Assembly (NCBI RefSeq): GCF_002366715.1
Contig: NZ_DFBS01000045.1
Coordinates: 310,001 to 374,000 of the forward strand
Length of the DNA: 64,000 nucleotides
Origin: Halomonas sp. UBA3074
GTDB taxonomy: Bacteria; Pseudomonadota; Gammaproteobacteria; Pseudomonadales; Halomonadaceae
Direction of reading: 5' to 3'
Shown piece after piece: positions 8,389-17,234 of this stretch. The translations under genes were made by a program, and so were the position numbers. The notes beneath the pieces are model-generated. The model did not search any database. It had not been told where the DNA came from and worked only from the letters and a program-made list of their open reading frames with translations. Position 1 is the stretch's first letter. Each line of letters starts with the position of its first letter.

Positions 8389-9498
8389 ATGAAAACGCAG
8401 CGCGCCCTTATGTTCACTGGCATTGCTCTCGGTGCCAGCCTGGTTTCTCTTGCCGCTTATGCTCAAGATCAGCAAAGCTGGACGATGACTTCTACTTGGC
8501 CGGAGAACATTGATGCAGTAAAAATTGATCGGCACTGGGTCGATATGGTTAACAATATCGCTGGTGACGCGTTACAGATCGAGTTTCATCCAGGTGGCAC
8601 CCTAATGCCCGGCACCGAAGTATTCGATGCCACAGAAACTGGCAGCATCGAGGCTTCAGGCGATTGGCCAGGTTATTGGGCGGGCCTGAACCCGGCATTT
8701 TCGCCGCTAGCGACGACGACTAGCCTGTTTAACGCTCTGGATTATTTCAATTGGATTCAGCAGTGGGGCGGGCGGGAGCTTTATCAAGAGATCTACGGTC
8801 AGTTTGGATTGGTTTATCTTCCTTACGGCGTATTGAACAACGAGTCCGGCTTTATGGGCCGCACACCGATTGAGAGCATCGCTGACCTTGAAGGCAAGCG
8901 CCTGCGCATTGCTGGCCGCGACCAGGGCCGAGTGATGGAAGAGTTGGGTGGTTCTCAGGTGACGCTGGCGGGCAGCGAAGTCTATCAGGCGATCGAGCGT
9001 GGCGTGGTCGATGCTGCTGAGTTTTCAGCGCCGGGCATTGATTACAGCGTTGGGTTGGCGGAGGTGGCAGAGTACTGGGCGACACCGGGTTGGCACCAGT
9101 CAGCCACGGTATTTGGGGTCATGATCAATAAAGATGCCTGGGATGCGCTTTCTGAAGAGACTCAGCAGAAGCTTGAGATGGCGGCTGATGCCACGATGGG
9201 CTGGTCACTTGCATGGTCGGAGCGGCAGTCTACTGATGCTACCCAGAAGTTCATTGATGCGGGCATTACCATCAATCAGTTCTCTGAAGAGGATTTGGCC
9301 CGCATTCAAGAAATCACCAACGAGGTGATTGTGCGCGGTGCCTGCGAGCATCCAGATCACGCCAAGGTGTATCACTCCATGATCAGCTATATGGAGCACT
9401 ATGCGACTTGGCGTGACATCTCTGCGCCCTTCAACATGAGCCGCGTGACCGATGATCTTCCCTCGCTTGAAGATCTCGAAGCCTGCATGAATCAGTAA
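8389..9498 (+). CDS. TRAP transporter substrate-binding protein, DctP family
   Basis: The product is 369 residues from ATG 8389, which follows GGAAGG; the open frame extends further upstream to 8317, but that has no ribosome site and would bury the signal peptide. The signal peptide (MKTQRALMFTG to AYAQ) leads to a mature TRAP solute receptor with STWPENIDAVK near the start, the LEGKRLRIAGRDQGRVMEEL region, and AIERGVVDAAEFSAPG. The STWP opening and the overall layout resemble receptors of the 2-oxo acid/chloroaromatic acid TRAP group (TakP/FcbT type). It is the first gene of a likely seven-gene operon and would bring an organic acid into the cell with the two membrane subunits downstream. 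Confidence 0.92.
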   Translation: MKTQRALMFTGIALGASLVSLAAYAQDQQSWTMTSTWPENIDAVKIDRHWVDMVNNIAGDALQIEFHPGGTLMPGTEVFDATETGSIEASGDWPGYWAGLNPAFSPLATTTSLFNALDYFNWIQQWGGRELYQEIYGQFGLVYLPYGVLNNESGFMGRTPIESIADLEGKRLRIAGRDQGRVMEELGGSQVTLAGSEVYQAIERGVVDAAEFSAPGIDYSVGLAEVAEYWATPGWHQSATVFGVMINKDAWDALSEETQQKLEMAADATMGWSLAWSERQSTDATQKFIDAGITINQFSEEDLARIQEITNEVIVRGACEHPDHAKVYHSMISYMEHYATWRDISAPFNMSRVTDDLPSLEDLEACMNQ

Positions 9499-9511
9499 AT
9501 AAGCTAAGCGT

Positions 9512-9535
9512 GGGTGGGCCCTGCCGGGCTCACCC
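9512..9535 (+). promoter_or_regulatory. Intercistronic stem-loop after dctP
   Basis: GGGTGGGCCC (9512-9521) can pair with GGGCTCACCC (9526-9535) across a TGCC loop, with one G-U pair. No T-tract follows, so it is more likely an mRNA-stabilising or attenuating hairpin that lets the receptor be made in excess of the membrane subunits. A similar structure follows the other dctP gene (41397-41431). Confidence 0.6.
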
Positions 9536-9595
9536 TGCGTATTTTACTGTCTCCCTAACGACCCGCTCGATCTGCCCTATTCCGAGATCCTCACC

Positions 9596-10096
9596 ATGAA
9601 TGCCATTGCCAGGGCCATCGACGCCCTTAACGAAGGATTCGGTCGCTTGATAGCTCCGCTTCTTGCTGTCATCACCATCATTGTCATTTACGACATCGCC
9701 ATGCGTTTCTTAGTTGGCCGCCCCAGTGATTGGGCGTTTGATATTACCAAGATGCTGTTTGGTGCTCATTTCATGCTGATGGCGGCCTATGCCTTGCACC
9801 ATCACGCGCATGTCGAGGTCGATGTGCTGAAGCGGTTATTGTCACGCCGCAAGCAGGCCGCGCTCGAACTCATTGGCTATCTGGTTTTCTTTGTGCCCTT
9901 TATTTGGCTGATGATCACCTTTGGCTGGGCGTTTTTTGAGCGCTCTTTTAGCCGTGGCGAAACGACCTACGGCATGGTCTCGCTGCCTGTCTATCCCATT
10001 AAGGGGGTGATTATGGTGGCTGCGGTACTGATTCTGCTTCAAGCCGTCGCGATCGTTATACGCGCGGCCCAGCAACTGCGGGAGGAAACGGTATGA
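9596..10096 (+). CDS. TRAP transporter small permease, DctQ family
   Basis: The 166-residue membrane protein has four predicted transmembrane segments (about 17-38, 53-68, 88-110, 130-155). The short HHHAHVEVDVL segment between the second and third segments is characteristic of DctQ proteins. It overlaps the large permease gene by the ATGA stop-start, so the two are translationally coupled. With DctP (8389) and DctM (10093) it forms a sodium-driven importer in the inner membrane. Confidence 0.92.
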   Translation: MNAIARAIDALNEGFGRLIAPLLAVITIIVIYDIAMRFLVGRPSDWAFDITKMLFGAHFMLMAAYALHHHAHVEVDVLKRLLSRRKQAALELIGYLVFFVPFIWLMITFGWAFFERSFSRGETTYGMVSLPVYPIKGVIMVAAVLILLQAVAIVIRAAQQLREETV

Positions 10097-11427
10097 ACCT
10101 GAGCCCCGAGTTGCTAACACTAGTGATGTTCGGCGGGTTAATGATCGGCCTGTTTATGGGCCATCCGCTGGCCTTCGTTTTGGGTGGTGTGGCCGTAATC
10201 GGCGCTTTCTTGGGCCCCGGTGAGCGCGTGCTTAGCACTATCATTAACAACATCTATGGCAATGCCATGGATAACTATGTCTTGGTGGCCATCCCGCTAT
10301 TTGTGCTCATGGCACGCTTTCTCAATGACTCAGGGGTCACGGAGAAGATGTTTGAATCCATGCGCCTGCTGCTCGCTAATCTTCGCGGCGGCTTGGCCCT
10401 GACGGTGGTTATCGTGTCCGTGCTGTTGGCGGCTACTACGGGCATCGTTGGCGCTTCGATTGCCGTGATGGGGATGATCGCACTGGTTCCCATGCTCAAG
10501 CACTCCTATAACAAAGAGTTGAGTACCGGCGTGATTATGGCCAGCGGCTGCCTGGGTATTCTGATTCCGCCCAGCATCATGCTGATTCTGATGGCCAGCT
10601 ACTCACCAGTGTCGGTAGGCGCACTGTTTGCCGGTGCGCTGGTGCCGGGGGTCATGCTGGGCGCGATGTATGCCCTTTACGTGCTGGTGATTTGCTATCT
10701 CAAGCCGAGCTACGGCCCACCGGTGCCGGCGGAGGAGCGCGCCCAAGTCTCCACGCGCCAGCTATTGATCATGCTGCTGAAGTACGTATTGCCCCCGATG
10801 GCTTTGATACTGGGTGTGTTGGGGTCGCTATTTGCGGGTATTGCCACAGCCACTGAGGCTTCAGCGATTGGTGTCTTTATCGCTTTTCTGCTGTTTATGA
10901 TTTTTGGTGACCGGAAAATATCGACCTGCTATCGAACACTGATTGATGCCAGCAAGACCACCACGATGGTGATGTTGGTTCTCGTGGGTGCGACCGCCTT
11001 CACCGGTGTCTTTTCCCGCGGCGGTGGTATGCTGGTGATTCACAATGTGGTGATGGCCATGCCCGGCGGCACCGTGGGGGCGTTGATCCTGATGCTGTTC
11101 CTGGTTTTCATTCTGGGGATGTTCCTCGACTGGACCGGGATCGTGCTGCTGAGCTTCCCCATCATGTTACCGATCGTCGCTGACATGGGCGTGGATGTGC
11201 TGTGGTTCGTTGTCATGGTGGCGGTGGTGCTGCAAACCTCCTTCCTGACGCCCCCCTTTGGCTATGCGCTGTTCTATCTGAAAGGCGTTGCTCCGCCCGG
11301 GGTTGAGACGCTCGATCTCTACCGAGCCGTCGTGCCTTTTGTCGCGCTGATCGTGCTGGCTTGCATTTTAATGGCCATCTTCCCCGTACTGGTAACAGGC
11401 CTGCCCTCATTAATGATGAGCAGATAA
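10093..11427 (+). CDS. TRAP transporter large permease, DctM family
   Basis: The 444-residue integral membrane protein shows the DctM features: GLFMGHPLAFVLGG at the N-terminus, LVAIPLFVLMARFL, the GCLGILIPPSIMLILM signature, GLFAGIATATEASAIGV-like repeat elements, and FLDWTGIVLLSFPIMLPI near the C-terminus. About twelve hydrophobic segments are visible. It starts inside the stop codon of the dctQ gene (ATGA) and is followed 65 bases later by the SDR gene, without a terminator. It forms the substrate and sodium path of the TRAP system. Confidence 0.95.
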   Translation: MNLSPELLTLVMFGGLMIGLFMGHPLAFVLGGVAVIGAFLGPGERVLSTIINNIYGNAMDNYVLVAIPLFVLMARFLNDSGVTEKMFESMRLLLANLRGGLALTVVIVSVLLAATTGIVGASIAVMGMIALVPMLKHSYNKELSTGVIMASGCLGILIPPSIMLILMASYSPVSVGALFAGALVPGVMLGAMYALYVLVICYLKPSYGPPVPAEERAQVSTRQLLIMLLKYVLPPMALILGVLGSLFAGIATATEASAIGVFIAFLLFMIFGDRKISTCYRTLIDASKTTTMVMLVLVGATAFTGVFSRGGGMLVIHNVVMAMPGGTVGALILMLFLVFILGMFLDWTGIVLLSFPIMLPIVADMGVDVLWFVVMVAVVLQTSFLTPPFGYALFYLKGVAPPGVETLDLYRAVVPFVALIVLACILMAIFPVLVTGLPSLMMSR

Positions 11428-11492
11428 TCCTAGCCACTGCAGTATCTGCCGTTATCACAGGGCCTGCAGTGAGCTTAAATGGAGGAATTTAC

Positions 11493-12266
11493 ATGAAAGT
11501 AATCGATAGTTTGATTCCACGTTCAGGGCTCAGAGTGCTGATTACCGCCGGTGCTAACGGTATCGGTTTGGCAATCGCCCAAGCCTTTCAAGAAGCGGGC
11601 GCCCGTGTCCATGTCTGCGATATTGATGATCAGGCGCTGGCGGCGCTGCCCGCTGGCATCACCTACACCAATGCCGATGTCAGCCAGGAAGCAGACGTTG
11701 ATCGCCTGTTTCAAGAGGCTGCTTACCTAGGCGGGCTGGATGTCGTGATCAATAACGCTGGCATTGCGGGCCCTACCGCCAGGATCGAAGAGATCGATGG
11801 TGAGAGCTGGAGCCGCACGATTGATATTAATCTTAATGGCCAGTATCGGGTTGCTTCCCGGGCCACGCCTCTGCTCCGCGAGAGCCAAGGGCTGCTGATT
11901 AACATGGCCTCCGTCGCTGGTCGTTTGGGCTTTGCCTACCGTACCCCCTATGCGGCAAGTAAGTGGGCAATTGTGGGCCTGACCAAGAGTTTGGCCTGCG
12001 AACTTGGCCCTGACGGAGTGCGGGTCAACGCGATTTTGCCCGGTATTGTACGTGGCCCCCGTATCGAGCAAGTCATTTCGGATCGCGCTGCCAAACGCGG
12101 TATCAGCTATGCCGAAATGGAGCAGGAAAACCTCTCTAAAGTTTCCATGCGTCGGATGGTTGAGCCCACGGATATAGCGGCCATGGCGCTGTTTTTGTCT
12201 GCCCCCGGCGGCAGCAATATTTCAGGCCAGGCGCTGAGCGTTTGCGCCAACGTCGAGACGATTTAA
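11493..12266 (+). CDS. SDR family oxidoreductase (first of two in the operon)
   Basis: From ATG 11493, just after a strong GGAGG site, the product has 257 residues; the longer frame from 11361 overlaps dctM and is not needed. It is a classical short-chain dehydrogenase: TAGANGIGLAIA cofactor motif, NNAG, the catalytic Ser region NMASVAG, and PYAASKWAIVG with the Tyr and Lys. PG at the end of the substrate loop (LPGIVRGPRI) is also standard. Its position between the transporter and the BKACE enzyme suggests it oxidises an imported 3-hydroxy acid to the 3-keto acid that BKACE cleaves; that role is inferred from context only. Confidence 0.92.
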   Translation: MKVIDSLIPRSGLRVLITAGANGIGLAIAQAFQEAGARVHVCDIDDQALAALPAGITYTNADVSQEADVDRLFQEAAYLGGLDVVINNAGIAGPTARIEEIDGESWSRTIDINLNGQYRVASRATPLLRESQGLLINMASVAGRLGFAYRTPYAASKWAIVGLTKSLACELGPDGVRVNAILPGIVRGPRIEQVISDRAAKRGISYAEMEQENLSKVSMRRMVEPTDIAAMALFLSAPGGSNISGQALSVCANVETI

Positions 12267-12313
12267 CCGGCTCAAGCTTCCTTTGCGTCACCTTACTTAT
12301 TAGAGACACCTTT

Positions 12314-13246
12314 ATGGCTACTCAACGTAAAGTCATCATTACCTGCGCCTTAACTGGCGCCATTCATACGCCTTCCATGTCGCCGCACTTACCGGTCACA
12401 CCGGAAGAAATTGCCGAGGCAGGCATCGCCGCCGCGGAGGCGGGCGCCGCGATTATTCACCTGCATGCCCGCGACCCTATTACCGGTAAACCCACCCAGG
12501 ATCCCGCCGTTTTCGAGCGCATTTTGCCACGCCTAAAGAGCGCCACCAACGCGGTGATCAACCTCACCACTGGCGGTAGCCCCCACATGAGTGTGGAAGA
12601 GCGCATGCGTCCGGCCATGGAGTTCAAGCCCGAGCTTGCTTCAATGAACATGGGGTCGATCAACTTCGGCTTGTTTCCCATGCTCAGCCGCTACAACAGC
12701 TTCCAGCATGAGTGGGAGAGAGAGCATCTGGAGAACAGTCGCGATTTGGTATTCAAGAACACCTTCGCTGATATCGAGAAGGCCATGACGCTTGGCGCTG
12801 CGAACGGCACCCGCTTTGAATGCGAGTGCTATGACATCGGCCACCTCTATAGCCTTCGCCACATGATGGATCGTGGCTTTATTAGCGGGCGCGTTTTCGT
12901 GCAAAGCGTGTTCGGTATTCTCGGTGGCATCGGGCCGCATCCTGAAGATGTGATCCACATGCGCCGTACCGCTGACCGCCTGTTTGGAGATAGCTACGAA
13001 TGGTCGGTGCTGGGGGCTGGTAGCAATCAAATGCGTATCGCCGCGCAGTCCGCCGCCATGGGCGGGCATGTGCGGGTGGGGCTTGAGGATTCGCTATGGC
13101 TTTCACCCGGCCAACTTGCCGAGAGCAATGCCAGCCAGGTCACCAAGGTGCGTCACATTCTTGAAGAGCTCTCTTTTGCGATAGCGACGCCTGATGAGGC
13201 GCGAGAAATGTTGCAACTGAAAGGTGCCAGCAACGTCGGTTTCTAA
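12314..13246 (+). CDS. BKACE family beta-keto acid cleavage enzyme (DUF849)
   Basis: From ATG 12314 the protein has 310 residues, the usual length of the family. It shows the BKACE opening VIITCALTGAIHTPSMSPHLPVTPEEIA, the zinc-binding IIHLHARDP motif, NLTTGGSP, the MNMGSINF strand, and the C-terminal VGLEDSLWL with the conserved Glu. Characterised members are zinc enzymes that cleave a 3-keto acid with acetyl-CoA to acetoacetate and a new acyl-CoA (Kce of lysine fermentation, 3-dehydrocarnitine cleavage). It lies between two SDR dehydrogenases behind a TRAP importer. The substrate cannot be named: the usual carnitine neighbours (LcdH, thioesterase, CdhR) are absent. Confidence 0.92.
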   Translation: MATQRKVIITCALTGAIHTPSMSPHLPVTPEEIAEAGIAAAEAGAAIIHLHARDPITGKPTQDPAVFERILPRLKSATNAVINLTTGGSPHMSVEERMRPAMEFKPELASMNMGSINFGLFPMLSRYNSFQHEWEREHLENSRDLVFKNTFADIEKAMTLGAANGTRFECECYDIGHLYSLRHMMDRGFISGRVFVQSVFGILGGIGPHPEDVIHMRRTADRLFGDSYEWSVLGAGSNQMRIAAQSAAMGGHVRVGLEDSLWLSPGQLAESNASQVTKVRHILEELSFAIATPDEAREMLQLKGASNVGF

Positions 13247-13282
13247 AGACGCAAGACAATAAGCACGACAAAGGAATCACGA

Positions 13283-14044
13283 ATGGAAGTCACCAACAAA
13301 GTTATTGCGATTACCGGCGGCGCGAGCGGTCTTGGCTACGCCACGGCGCAGCGCTTAGGTAAGCGAGGGGCCATAGTGGCGCTGCTGGATAGAAATGCTG
13401 CTACGTTAGATGACGCTGTCTCCGAGCTAGCAGCGCAGGGAATCAATGCCCATGGGTTTCCACTAGACGTATCAGACGAATCGTCAGTCATTGATGCATT
13501 TGCTGATATAGCCGCTCGGCTAGGGCCGATAGAAGGGTGCATCAATAACGCCGGTATTACTGACGACGCGCTATTAATAAAAGCGCAAGACGGCGTGGTG
13601 ACCAAGCGGATGTCGCTGGATGCTTGGAGACGCGTAATCGATGTCAATTTAACCGGTGTTTTTCTGTGTGGCCGTGAAGCCGCCAGTCAGATGGTGGAAT
13701 CGGGGAAAGGGGGTGCCATCGTCAACATCTCAAGCATTTCCCGCGCGGGGAATATAGGCCAAAGCAACTACGCAGCTGCCAAAGCGGGGGTTCATGCACT
13801 CACGGTAACGTGGGCAAAAGAGTTGGCGAAATACGGGATTCGCACCGGTACCGTTGCTCCAGGGTTTATCGTTACCCCCATGACCGCGGCGATGCGCCCT
13901 GACATGCAAGAAAAACTTGCCAGTGGCATACCGCTTAAACAACTTGGCCAGGCGGATAATATTGCCCAAAGCGTCGCCTTTATCATTGAAAACGATTACT
14001 TCACTGGCAGGATTATTGAGTGTGATGGTGGTTTAAGAATGTAG
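13283..14044 (+). CDS. SDR family oxidoreductase (second in the operon, FabG-like)
   Basis: The 253-residue protein is a complete SDR: TGGASGLG cofactor motif at the N-terminus, an acidic D at the end of strand two (ALLDRN, suggesting NAD preference), NNAGITDD, NISSISRAG with the catalytic Ser, and NYAAAKAG with Tyr and Lys. It ends ITYF-type, ...GRIIECDGGLRM, the normal FabG-like C-terminus. It is 36 bases after the BKACE gene and belongs to the same transcription unit. It is not closely similar to the first SDR of the operon, so the two probably act on different steps or stereoisomers. Confidence 0.92.
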   Translation: MEVTNKVIAITGGASGLGYATAQRLGKRGAIVALLDRNAATLDDAVSELAAQGINAHGFPLDVSDESSVIDAFADIAARLGPIEGCINNAGITDDALLIKAQDGVVTKRMSLDAWRRVIDVNLTGVFLCGREAASQMVESGKGGAIVNISSISRAGNIGQSNYAAAKAGVHALTVTWAKELAKYGIRTGTVAPGFIVTPMTAAMRPDMQEKLASGIPLKQLGQADNIAQSVAFIIENDYFTGRIIECDGGLRM

Positions 14045-14091
14045 CGAAAAGACGAAAATACCAAGACAACAATAAATAGAGAGGCACTGAT

Positions 14092-15126
14092 ATGAAGAGC
14101 TTAAAAAAGACACCGTTATTACCAGCCCTGTTGGCAAGTGCCATAATGGCATCCGGCGCGGTTTCTGCAGAGGAGGGCGAAGGGTTAAACTACGATGGTG
14201 AAAGGGAAGCATTAATGAATTTCCCAATTCCTCCTTCTGAACAGAGTTTGCAAACTGTTATTGCAGAACCTTGGTATAAAGTATCAGACCAGGGTATTCA
14301 GCTTGAAGGCCCTGCTTTTGATGAAGAAGGTAATCTTTTCTTTGTTGAAGTTTTTGATGGAAGGGTTTTTAAACTTTCATCTGATATGGTGTTAACAACT
14401 ATATTGGAAAAAAATGATTACTCTGCCGCTGGGCTGGCAATTCATAATAACGGAAGGCTGTTTATTGCTGGGCTTGGTGATTTTGAGACTGGTGGCACCG
14501 TTTTCTCGATAAGCCCAGATGGCGATGACATGGAAGTGATAATTGATGAATCACATGGTTATTTACCTGATGACTTAGTGTTTGATGATCAGGGTGGTTT
14601 TTACTTTACTGATTTTAGAGGAAATTCTTCTGAGCCGGATGGTGGGATGCTATATGTAAGCCCAGATTTTAACGACATCACCCCTGTACTTCCGAACCTT
14701 TCAATTGGTAATGGGGTGACGTTGAATACTGAGCAGGATATCGTCTGGGTATCCGAGCTCAGTGCGGGCAGGCTGCATAGAGTTTCATTAGCAAGCCCAG
14801 GAGAAATAGCACCGTTTGGCACATCCGTTCCTTATCACTTCTACGGAACCCCCGACTCTATGCGTACTGACATCGACGGTAACGTATATGTCGCCATGTA
14901 TGGACAAGCCCGTGTTCTGGTCTTTAACAGGAATGGATTGCCGATAGGTCAAATCCTTTTGCCAAAAAGAGATGAGGGACATAACTTGAGGTCAACTAGT
15001 ATGGCTTTCAAGCCAGGCACAAACGAACTGTACGTGTTTACAAATGATTGGGACGGTGGTGAAGGCTCCCAAATTTTTAAAACCAATGGTTTTGCCAAAG
15101 GCACCCCTCTGTACTCTCACAAATAG
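14092..15126 (+). CDS. Exported SMP-30/gluconolactonase-like protein
   Basis: The 344-residue product has a signal peptide (MKSLKKTPLLPALLASAIM, cut near VSA) and a six-bladed beta-propeller of the SMP-30/Drp35 lactonase type: LEGPAFDEEGNLFFVEV, GLAIHNNGRLFIAGL, YLPDDLVFDDQGGFYFTDF and GNGVTLNTEQDIVWVSE. The Glu, Asn and Asp positions expected to hold the metal are present in these blades. Export is unusual for a step that would follow cytoplasmic oxidation, so it may open a lactone before uptake. Its coding sequence is visibly richer in A and T than the genes before it, which suggests a separate origin. It is last in the operon and followed by a terminator. Confidence 0.85.
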   Translation: MKSLKKTPLLPALLASAIMASGAVSAEEGEGLNYDGEREALMNFPIPPSEQSLQTVIAEPWYKVSDQGIQLEGPAFDEEGNLFFVEVFDGRVFKLSSDMVLTTILEKNDYSAAGLAIHNNGRLFIAGLGDFETGGTVFSISPDGDDMEVIIDESHGYLPDDLVFDDQGGFYFTDFRGNSSEPDGGMLYVSPDFNDITPVLPNLSIGNGVTLNTEQDIVWVSELSAGRLHRVSLASPGEIAPFGTSVPYHFYGTPDSMRTDIDGNVYVAMYGQARVLVFNRNGLPIGQILLPKRDEGHNLRSTSMAFKPGTNELYVFTNDWDGGEGSQIFKTNGFAKGTPLYSHK

Positions 15127-15143
15127 TAAGTATACTGGAATAT

Positions 15144-15180
15144 GATGTGCCCCAAATGTAGGGCACATCGTAGCTTTTTT
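15144..15180 (+). terminator. Rho-independent terminator closing the TRAP/BKACE operon
   Basis: A perfect 9-base stem (15144-15152 with 15161-15169), loop of 8, then GTAGC and six T. It lies 18 bases after the lactonase stop and marks the end of the operon that starts at 8389. Confidence 0.88.
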
Positions 15181-15479
15181 AGTTGTCAGCAAGTAGTCGA
15201 GGTTCCCGCTGAGCGCTTAGGGGGAGTTAATTAACATGATGAGCATTTCGCAAGTCTTTTAACATTCCGAAGGGCTTGGGCTAAGGCGGGGTTACATCAA
15301 TTATGTAACTCTGTATGTATCTTTCCAAGGCTTCTCGCTATGCAAAGCAAATAGGTACGGTGCTGCTAAACCAGAAATAACACCAAAAAAATAAGCCTTA
15401 TCACGCACTCTGTTCATTCAAAAGACTGATATTTTGGATTATAAAGGACTCAGGTTCGCTGCAGAGTACGGAAACGGTA
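15181..15479. other. Intergenic region before the GAF-EAL gene
   Basis: About 300 bases without a recognisable gene, moderately AT-rich. It should contain the promoter of the gene at 15480, but no motif was recognised. Confidence 0.4.
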
Positions 15480-17234
15480 ATGGATGCACAGGAACAGGAT
15501 CGCCTGTTTGCGCTTCGCCAGCTAAATTTGCTGGATACGCCGCCGAGTGAAAGTTTTGACCGAATCACTCGGATGGCGAGTCAACTGTTTGGTTTGCCGA
15601 TCGCAGCGGTGTCGCTGACCGATCAGAATCGCCAGTGGTTTAAGTCCAGAGTAGGTGTCGATCACTGGGAAATTCCGCGTGAAAAGGCGCCTTGTGCGGC
15701 TGTTTGTGCTTCCTCTCAAATGCTGATAATTCCTGACCTTCTTATCTCTGCTTGTTATAAAAATAGTCCGCTAGCGAGTTCTGGTATCCGTTTTTATGCG
15801 GGCGCACCGTTGGTGACGCTTGAAGGTCATACCCTGGGCGCGATGTGTGGGTTGGGTACCCAGCCACGTGAGGTCTCCGAACAGGAGCAAACAACGCTTC
15901 GTGATCTAGCGGCCATGGTGATGGCGCAGATTGAGTTGCAGCACGCGTTCGGCCGGGTTGACCCGCTGACGGGTCTTTCCAACCGTAATCAGTTTGATGA
16001 AGACTTGCAGGATATAGCACGCGATGAGCCGGGCACACGAAAGGTCGCGCTGTTCACTGAGGTAGTCGATGCCAGTGAGTTGAGTGCGCTTCACCGCACC
16101 ATGGGGCCCGCTTTTTTAGATGAATTGGCAAGGATTGCTGCTCGGCGCCTACAACAAGCCATTACCCCAGGGGTAAGGCTCTACTACTTAGGCGGCTGCC
16201 ATTTTTTGCATTTAGTCAATCAAGCAAGCGATGTGGCGCTGCTGAAAGAGGCGATGCGTATACGTCAGGCACTGTTAACGCTTGATACAGCCCGTGCGGT
16301 CCCCATCCTGGTTCGCCCGACCGTCGGTATTGCGCCCTTTCGCCTTGGCGACATCGCGGCCGTCGATATTTTGCGAAGTGCCTACGCAGCGTGCCTGGAT
16401 GCGCGCCAAGCGGAAGAGGGCGCAGGACTCTACTCTGCGTCGCTGGATGCCCGTTATCAGCGGCGCTTTATTTTGCTCGGCGATATCGGCCGTGCGTTAG
16501 AAAATGATCAAGAACTTTATTTGGTTTTCCAGCCTCGCATTTCTCTGGCGAGTGGCAGGTGTTTGGGGGCAGAAGCGCTATTGCGTTGGCATCACCCTAC
16601 CTTGGGAGAAGTATCGCCTGGTGAGTTTATTCCTTTGATCGAAAATACACCGATGGCTGAGCCACTGACCCAGTGGGTATTGCGTCACGCCATTCGCCAA
16701 GCAGCGGCTTGGTATCGGCAAGGTAAAACGCTGCAGATGTCGGTCAATGTGTCGGCGACCAATTTGGACGAGGAAGATTTTGCCCAACGACTGCTGGCGG
16801 AAATGCGCCAACATTTATTGCCCAGTGCCGCCATTGAAATAGAGTTGACGGAAAGCGCACTGATTGGCCAAGGGCAGGTGGCGGCTGATCAGCTTCAGGC
16901 GCTCATCGCCGCGGGGTTGCGCATCGCCATTGATGATTTCGGTACTGGCTACAGCAGCCTTTCCTATTTGCATGAGATCCCTGCCCATACGGTGAAGATT
17001 GATCGCCGCTTCATCACCGACCTTAGCGAAGAGCCGCGCACCGAAACACTGGTCAACTCAATGATTTCAATGGCCCATGATCTGGGTTATCGAGTAGTGG
17101 CCGAAGGCGTAGAGAGTGACGCTGCCTATCAACGCCTTGCCCAGCTTGGTTGCGACGAGGCACAAGGCTATTTCATTGCCAGGCCGCTATTGCCCGAGGT
17201 TTTCGCGGAGTGGCTGCAAGAGCCTGCGACTTAA
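15480..17234 (+). CDS. GAF - degenerate GGDEF - EAL protein, probable c-di-GMP phosphodiesterase
   Basis: The 584-residue soluble protein has a GAF domain (about 1-155, FALRQLNLLDTPPSESFDRI opening), a GGDEF-like domain (about 160-315) and an EAL domain (about 325-580). The GGDEF loop is degenerate, G-G-C-H-F at residues 238-242, so it should not make c-di-GMP; it may act as a GTP-binding regulator. The EAL domain is intact: E365-A-L, DDFGTGYSSLSYL, KIDRRFI and VAEGVE. The expected activity is hydrolysis of c-di-GMP to pGpG. It is a single gene with free DNA on both sides. Confidence 0.93.
   Translation: MDAQEQDRLFALRQLNLLDTPPSESFDRITRMASQLFGLPIAAVSLTDQNRQWFKSRVGVDHWEIPREKAPCAAVCASSQMLIIPDLLISACYKNSPLASSGIRFYAGAPLVTLEGHTLGAMCGLGTQPREVSEQEQTTLRDLAAMVMAQIELQHAFGRVDPLTGLSNRNQFDEDLQDIARDEPGTRKVALFTEVVDASELSALHRTMGPAFLDELARIAARRLQQAITPGVRLYYLGGCHFLHLVNQASDVALLKEAMRIRQALLTLDTARAVPILVRPTVGIAPFRLGDIAAVDILRSAYAACLDARQAEEGAGLYSASLDARYQRRFILLGDIGRALENDQELYLVFQPRISLASGRCLGAEALLRWHHPTLGEVSPGEFIPLIENTPMAEPLTQWVLRHAIRQAAAWYRQGKTLQMSVNVSATNLDEEDFAQRLLAEMRQHLLPSAAIEIELTESALIGQGQVAADQLQALIAAGLRIAIDDFGTGYSSLSYLHEIPAHTVKIDRRFITDLSEEPRTETLVNSMISMAHDLGYRVVAEGVESDAAYQRLAQLGCDEAQGYFIARPLLPEVFAEWLQEPAT

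Noticed and set aside
8389..15126. Carnitine or dihydroxypropane-sulfonate (Hps) degradation as the role of the BKACE operon
   Set aside because: No carnitine dehydrogenase of the 3-hydroxyacyl-CoA type, no thioesterase and no HpsN-like gene are present.
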